From: Rickettsiales bacterium | GTDB taxonomy: Bacteria > Pseudomonadota > Alphaproteobacteria > TMED109 | DNA length: 11,953 nt | Assembly (NCBI GenBank): GCA_002689905.1 | Contig: NZIN01000019.1 | Location: 1-11,953 of the forward strand | Direction: 5' to 3' | Part shown: piece by piece, positions 7,757-11,953 of the stretch | Layout of the letters: each line of letters begins with the position of its first letter | How positions within the stretch are numbered: the stretch's first letter is position 1 | Notes under the pieces: generated by a model | What the model saw: only the letters and a program-made list of their open reading frames with translations | The model's database searches: none | What the model was told of the DNA's origin: nothing | Program-made: the position numbers and the translations under genes

Positions 7757-8880
7757 CTTATAAAGACTCTCTTAGGCATAGCATATATAACTTTTATAAA
7801 GTCAAAAAAGCTAGCATTGCCTATCATGAATCTAATAAAAGTTTCAGTAATTATGTTTTTAGTAAAATAATAGAAAATATAGGGTGCATAAATAGAATTA
7901 TTTGAAATTATTTTTAAAAATAAATTGTCTAAATACTTCTCAATAACCTTGTTATTAAAATAGCTATTTATTTTACCTTCTTCCTTTAGTTTATTTGTAG
8001 TCTGATCTGCCCAGCTTTGAATATTTAAAAATCCATACCCAGAGGATGGTCTTATTGCTCCAGCTAATGTTCCTGTGAAGAAATAATTATTTTTATCAAT
8101 CAAGGCTTTTTTATTAATAATACCCATAGGAATTTTCCCATATTCTTTTCTAATGACCTTAAATTCATTATTATTAAATATTTTTAGTCTCCTAGTAAGC
8201 ATCTTTTTAATACTTGCTTCAGAAAAAGCATTCTTAGAAAAAATAGTATGTTCAAATAAAACAGTATTTTTATTTATAGGTAAAATATAATCGAAAAAAA
8301 ACTTTTTATTATCTGCTTTCATATTATGCATTAAATAAACATTATTTATATTAAAATCTATTTGCTTTTTGAATTTAATCTCATATCCAAGAAATGATTG
8401 ATACATAAAAGGGTTTTTTTTGAAGTTATCTATATTAGGTCTAGTATCTAGAACATTTTTTGCTAAGTAAACAGCTCTACTTGTAGTAATTTGATAATAA
8501 CTTTTATGAAACTTTATATTTATTACATCTTCATTTAATTTTAATTCAATGAATGGTTTGCTTGAGATCTTACTTATAACAAAGTTATAAAAACTTATAC
8601 TCCTGATATAAATATACTCAAAAGAATTAGATGTTAAGATATTGTTTTTATCTTTAAAATTAAATGAGAAACTTCTCCAGCTTTTTTCTAAAATTTTATC
8701 GTATTGCTTTTTATCTTCAGTCCAAAAGCACCAGCTTTTATCATCATAATATTTTTTTCTTTTTTCAATTATAACAAATGAAAAATTCTTTATTTTTTTA
8801 TCTATTACTTTATTAATAAAAGATAGGGCAGCACATCCTCCACCTAATACTACAAAATCTATTATCTTATTTTTTTTCAT
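7738..8880 (-). CDS. crtY: CrtY, lycopene beta-cyclase
   Basis: This flavoprotein converts lycopene to beta-carotene. The 380-aa protein begins with a dinucleotide-binding motif VVLGGGCAAL (10-19) and an acidic strand end (Glu39). The family's DKSWCFW (47-53), DTRP (145-148), QSFLGYEI (161-168), KIPMGI (249-254) and IRPSSGYGF (276-284) follow in order. The site that reads FLEET or VEDT in well-known CrtY proteins is FEHT (209-212) here: the first acid, Glu210, is kept and the second is His. It overlaps crtB upstream by 14 nt and blh downstream by 19 nt. AGAGA lies a few bases before its ATG. Length and motif order are normal for a bacterial CrtY; it is not the heterodimeric CrtYcd type. Confidence 0.93.
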   Translation of the reverse strand: MKKNKIIDFVVLGGGCAALSFINKVIDKKIKNFSFVIIEKRKKYYDDKSWCFWTEDKKQYDKILEKSWRSFSFNFKDKNNILTSNSFEYIYIRSISFYNFVISKISSKPFIELKLNEDVINIKFHKSYYQITTSRAVYLAKNVLDTRPNIDNFKKNPFMYQSFLGYEIKFKKQIDFNINNVYLMHNMKADNKKFFFDYILPINKNTVLFEHTIFSKNAFSEASIKKMLTRRLKIFNNNEFKVIRKEYGKIPMGIINKKALIDKNNYFFTGTLAGAIRPSSGYGFLNIQSWADQTTNKLKEEGKINSYFNNKVIEKYLDNLFLKIISNNSIYAPYIFYYFTKNIITETFIRFMIGNASFFDFIKVIYAMPKRVFIRCLIKN

Positions 8881-9785
8881 AAATAGTTCTCTTTAAAAAA
8901 CTTTTCTTATTTATCTTAGCATGTAGTTTAGAGTTATGATTATAATTTTTAAGATGAACTCTGTAATTAAATAAAAAAATTATTATGGTCCTAAATAAAC
9001 ACTTAAACTTTTCAAAAATATTAATAAACTCTCTTCTATGAAGGTTTGAATATTTTTTTTTAATAATCTTATTGCCAATATTTCTATAAGTATTCAATGC
9101 TAGTAATATTGCAAATCTTCCTCTTATTGGTAGAAATGCAAGACCTGCCATAGCACTCTTATAATAGGCTTCTGATAGTAAATATAGCTTGTCTGTAGCG
9201 TATATTATTGCTGAAAAACTTTTATGATTTTTTGATAATATTATTTTTGTATTTAATTTAATCCAACTTTGAGGAATATATACTCTATCTATTTTAGCAT
9301 CTTCAATAATATCTCTCATTATATTAGTTAGTTGCATTGCTATACCTAAATCAACTGCATGTTTATAACCATGAATATTTTTATTACCTAATAAGTGAGC
9401 CATCATTAACCCTACCGTGCCAGCAACTAAGTAAGCATAATTTATTAACTGAATTTCATCACGAATTATAACTTTTCTTTTAGTATCAGAGAGAACTCCA
9501 TTTATTAGCTCAATTAAACAAGGAGGATAAATTTTATTACTTTTTATTAAACTCTTAATGGGTTTATGAGATGAACCTTTTAAAGGTGTATCTTTCAAAA
9601 ATATATTTAAAAAACTTTTTAATATTTTTTTTTTTATTTTTATTCTTACCATCTGCAATATCATCAATTTCTCTACAGAAACTATAAAGAATGTTACAGT
9701 TTTTAAAAGACTTTCTAGGCAGGAAGATACTAGCAAAATAAAATGATTTAGCTTTCTTTTTTAATAGTTGGTGGTCTATATTCAA
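8867..9785 (-). CDS. crtB: CrtB, phytoene synthase, in two reading frames joined at an A11 tract (frameshifted)
   Basis: The enzyme condenses two GGPP molecules into phytoene. The N-terminal frame (9785 down to about 9625) has KSFYFASIFLP and the first Asp motif REIDDIAD (Asp41, Asp42, Asp45). It then runs into a run of 11 A and would stop at 9564. The frame one base further on continues with DTPLKGSSHKP, YLVAGTVGLMMAHLLG and the second Asp motif NIMRDIIEDAKIDRVYIP (Asp158, Asp162 in the joined protein), and ends at 8867. Removing one A gives a seamless 305-aa protein of normal length with every motif. The start is TTG, one base after the crtI stop; the frame offers no ATG before the conserved region. 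It could be a sequencing error, a slippage-rescued gene or a very recent pseudogene. Confidence 0.9.
9625..9635 (-). repeat. Homopolymer of 11 A (coding strand) at the crtB frame junction
   Basis: There are 11 T on the plus strand (11 A in the crtB message), flanked by AAT on the coding strand's 5' side and TATT on its 3' side. It is the longest homopolymer I noticed in the window; others reach 8 or 9 (for example 9053-9061 in the same gene, and 5427-5435 in slt). The two halves of crtB meet here: 10 or 13 A would put them in one frame. Tracts of this length are known to cause both sequencing indels and RNA-polymerase slippage. Confidence 0.9.
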
Positions 9786-9786
9786 C

Positions 9787-11244
9787 TTAAATCAATCTTT
9801 CTAATACTTTAGCCGATGACAAGACTCCAGGTATTCCAGCACCAGGATGTGTACCCGCACCGACAAGGTATAAATTCTTTATAATTTCAGATTTATTATG
9901 AAATCTAAACCATGCAGATTGATTAAAAAATGGTGCGACAGAAAAGCCACTGCCTTGATATGATAAATAATCTTTTTCAAAACTTTTAGGGGACATAAAA
10001 AAGTCATGTACAATATTTTTTTTAAGACCAGGAAGTACTTTTTTACTTAGAACATTAATAATATGGTTTTTAAACTCTTTCCCCACTTTATCCCATTCTA
10101 TATTTGCATTTAAATTAGGAACGGGTACTAATGCATAAAAGCTATCGCAGTCTTTAGGAGCAAAACTACTATCGGTTGCAGTAGGTCTATGCAAATAAAT
10201 TGATATATCTTCTGGAATTTGATTTTTGCTAAAAATCTTTTTTAATAGGCTTTCATATTCTTTTCCAAATATAATCGTATGATGCTTCACATTATTATAT
10301 CTTTTCTTGCTTCCAAAAAAAAGTACAAATAATCCCATAGATATTCTTGAATAACTTTTTTTTAATACTATCTGTGGGTTAAAGCTTTTATTAATTAAAT
10401 TATTATATAGGTATAACGGGTCCATATTAGAAACATAAGTATCAGCTTTTCTTATGTTCCCTAAATTATCGATAACTTCACATATATTTGAGTCTTTTAT
10501 ATTAATTTTTTCAATCGTTGTATTTAACGAAACCTTCACACCTATTTCATCTAATAGTTTACCAAGTTCTTTAACAATTTTACCAGTCCCTCCCATTGCG
10601 AAATATACACCATGGGCTCTCTCTAAATAATGAATTAAAGAGTATATGCAAGTTGTAGTAAAAGGATTTCCTCCTACTAGTAAGGGAGGAATAGAAAATG
10701 CTCTTCTTAATTTATCATGAGATAAAAATTGACTAACAAAACTATACACAGATTTATGAGATTTGAACTTTAAAAGTGAAGGTATTTGTTTACACATAAA
10801 TAAAAAACTATGAAACGGCTTATCAGCTAACTCAGTAAATGCAATATCATAAATATCTTTTGAGGCCTTAAGCATTTTAGGATAGTTAATTGCATCTTTC
10901 GGTGAAATTAAACTAATATTTTGAATAGTTTTTTCTAAAGAACTTTCATAATCAAAAGTTGAAAGGTCATTAAATATAAATCTATACCACGGGTTTAAGG
11001 GAACAAAGTTAATATAATTATTTATATCTTTATTAAATAATTCAAATAACTCTTTAAAAAGAAAGGGAGCTGTAATTAGAGTAGGCCCAGCATCATGTTT
11101 AAAGCCATTAATATTAAAAACTTGAGCTCTGCCGCCTAAGCTATTACAGCGATCAACAATTTCTACCTCGTACCCTTTTTTTTTAAGCCTTATTGCTGAT
11201 GCTATTCCACCAAATCCAGCTCCTAAAACGAGTACTTTTTTCAT
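9787..11244 (-). CDS. crtI: CrtI, phytoene desaturase
   Basis: This FAD-dependent bacterial-type desaturase converts phytoene to lycopene in successive steps. From the chosen start the protein is 485 aa, the usual length. The N-terminal FAD motif MKKVLVLGAGFGGIASA has G8-x-G10-x-x-G13, followed by LGGRAQVF and HDAGPTLI. The C-terminal family signature VGAGTHPGAGIPGVLSSAK begins at about residue 461. An in-frame ATG at 11262 would add six residues (MFFCLK), but it lies inside the hairpin and precedes the conserved N-terminus, so 11244 is preferred. No Shine-Dalgarno sequence precedes it. crtB begins 1 nt after the crtI stop. The substrate comes from CrtB downstream and the product goes to CrtY. 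Confidence 0.95.
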   Translation of the reverse strand: MKKVLVLGAGFGGIASAIRLKKKGYEVEIVDRCNSLGGRAQVFNINGFKHDAGPTLITAPFLFKELFELFNKDINNYINFVPLNPWYRFIFNDLSTFDYESSLEKTIQNISLISPKDAINYPKMLKASKDIYDIAFTELADKPFHSFLFMCKQIPSLLKFKSHKSVYSFVSQFLSHDKLRRAFSIPPLLVGGNPFTTTCIYSLIHYLERAHGVYFAMGGTGKIVKELGKLLDEIGVKVSLNTTIEKINIKDSNICEVIDNLGNIRKADTYVSNMDPLYLYNNLINKSFNPQIVLKKSYSRISMGLFVLFFGSKKRYNNVKHHTIIFGKEYESLLKKIFSKNQIPEDISIYLHRPTATDSSFAPKDCDSFYALVPVPNLNANIEWDKVGKEFKNHIINVLSKKVLPGLKKNIVHDFFMSPKSFEKDYLSYQGSGFSVAPFFNQSAWFRFHNKSEIIKNLYLVGAGTHPGAGIPGVLSSAKVLERLI

Positions 11245-11252
11245 TTTTAGAC

Positions 11253-11289
11253 AAAAAAACATGCCTTACTTATAGGTAAGGCATGTTTT
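11253..11289 (-). terminator. Rho-independent-like hairpin between proteorhodopsin and crtI
   Basis: A perfect 14-bp inverted repeat (11256-11269 with 11276-11289) encloses a 6-nt loop. On the minus strand it is followed at once by T's, giving seven T in all (11259-11253, partly within the stem). It begins 18 nt after the proteorhodopsin stop and ends 8 nt before the crtI ATG. It is the only strong terminator-shaped element I see in the window. It may end or attenuate the rhodopsin transcript, or protect its 3' end. Confidence 0.85.
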
Positions 11290-11307
11290 GATATAAAGTA
11301 AAAAATA

Positions 11308-11953
11308 TTACTTAGATTTTGCTGATTCTGAGGTTGCAGCAGCCCATATAACAACACCAAAAGCTATTTTATTTATAAAATCAGCTAGGTTATAAATTAT
11401 ATTTAAGCCTTCAGCACTACCCCCGCCTGTGTAGCCTACAACATATCCAATTGGATAAATTGCCCACCCAATTGTAACAATTAGTCTTAAAGCGTTAAAC
11501 GCTCTTTGACTAGCTGCAGTTCCTTTACTAGCGTTTATTTGACTGGCTTCTCCAGCAAACACTTCATAGATAATGTAAAGCCATCCTAACATACCTACTA
11601 TAAAGCCTACCCAAACGTTAACTGAACCAACTTCTCCTAAATAGCCTGCGACTAACATAATCACAGATGCAATTAGCAATCTCCAGAATAAGGATGATTT
11701 AACTACAGCTATCGCAGCTAGTATTAGGTAAAACTCAACTATTTGTAGAGGTACGGTAAGAAGCCAATCTACATATCTAAAAACTAATGGTGATTCACCA
11801 GTACTTGCCCAAACACCTCTCATGTAGAAGTAATGTATTGCAGCAATACCAGTTACCATAGCAGCAACTGTCAAGGATGTTTTCCATTTACCTACGGCTC
11901 TGTCTCTTTCTACCCAAAAGAAAAAAGTAGCAGCTACCATAGCAGCGGAAATA
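11308..11953 (-). CDS. Proteorhodopsin, light-driven proton pump (N-terminus outside the window), blue-tuned
   Basis: This retinal-binding seven-helix inner-membrane protein exports protons in light. The frame is open to the window edge (ISAAMVAATFFFWVERDRAV), so helix A and part of B are missing; 210 aa from the internal Met at 11940 are complete. In standard green-proteorhodopsin numbering (add 39 to that Met count), the key sites are His75 (AIHYFYMRGVW), the Schiff-base counterion Asp97 and Thr101 in RYVDWLLTVP, and the proton donor Glu108. The D-T-E triad marks a proton pump. Residue 105 is Gln (codon 11743-11745), the blue-absorbing state. The retinal Lys is in NLADFINKIAFG. The C-terminus is SESAKSK. 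GC is much higher (about 41% at 11401-11580) than in the genes downstream. Confidence 0.97.
   Translation of the reverse strand, partial: ISAAMVAATFFFWVERDRAVGKWKTSLTVAAMVTGIAAIHYFYMRGVWASTGESPLVFRYVDWLLTVPLQIVEFYLILAAIAVVKSSLFWRLLIASVIMLVAGYLGEVGSVNVWVGFIVGMLGWLYIIYEVFAGEASQINASKGTAASQRAFNALRLIVTIGWAIYPIGYVVGYTGGGSAEGLNIIYNLADFINKIAFGVVIWAAATSESAKSK

Noticed and set aside
9564..9785. Separate short gene (73 aa) upstream of crtB
   Set aside because: Its sequence is the phytoene synthase N-terminus with the first Asp motif; it belongs to crtB and ends early only because of the frame change at the A11 tract.
11245..11262. Upstream ATG for crtI giving six extra residues (MFFCLK)
   Set aside because: The ATG is inside the hairpin stem, and the FAD-binding N-terminus normally begins at the MKKVLVLGAG Met. 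A TAAGG precedes it but at only 1 nt spacing.
1..11953. CRISPR arrays, insertion sequences, phage genes, toxin-antitoxin pairs, riboswitches
   Set aside because: I saw no spaced direct repeats, transposase or integrase motifs, terminal inverted repeats or structured leaders. There is no gene-free stretch longer than 69 bases.

Overview
The window looks like chromosome of a streamlined, very AT-rich marine alphaproteobacterium of the SAR11, HIMB59 or AEGEAN-169 kind. The basis is a proteorhodopsin with a retinal-synthesis cassette, Lys/Asn/Ile-rich proteins, an alphaproteobacterial-type UDG4 next to a lytic transglycosylase and moaB, and only about 250 noncoding bases in 11.95 kb. The clade is inferred from gene content and composition; no phylogeny was run. 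|| Left part (1-6865), housekeeping genes: a tRNA-Gln(UUG) runs off the left edge on the minus strand. It is followed by folD (+), then ispE and a secreted TPR protein (both -). A 69-bp divergent promoter gap leads to a plus-strand run: an unrecognised 64-aa protein, a family-4-like uracil-DNA glycosylase, a soluble lytic transglycosylase and moaB. The folD/ispE and moaB/blh pairs converge with overlapping 3' ends (6 and 9 nt). || Right part (6857-11953), all on the minus strand: transcription runs from the right edge through proteorhodopsin (its start lies outside the window), a strong hairpin with a T tract, then crtI, crtB, crtY and blh, which touch or overlap. Together these would turn GGPP into phytoene, lycopene, beta-carotene and then retinal, the chromophore of the proton pump. 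IspE, encoded nearby, is in the MEP pathway that supplies the isoprenoid precursors. crtE and idi are not in the window. || Main points of interest: (1) crtB is split between two frames at an 11-A homopolymer, with every catalytic motif preserved, so this is either a sequencing error or a gene rescued by slippage. (2) A terminator-like hairpin separates rhodopsin from the enzyme genes and runs almost to the crtI start, which has no Shine-Dalgarno sequence; this suggests the rhodopsin:enzyme ratio is set here. (3) Blh has Asn where the fourth expected iron-binding His should be. (4) The rhodopsin has Gln at the spectral tuning site, so it is predicted to absorb blue light. (5) The rhodopsin gene is about twice as GC-rich as blh in sampled stretches. 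I found no CRISPR array, insertion sequence or phage module.
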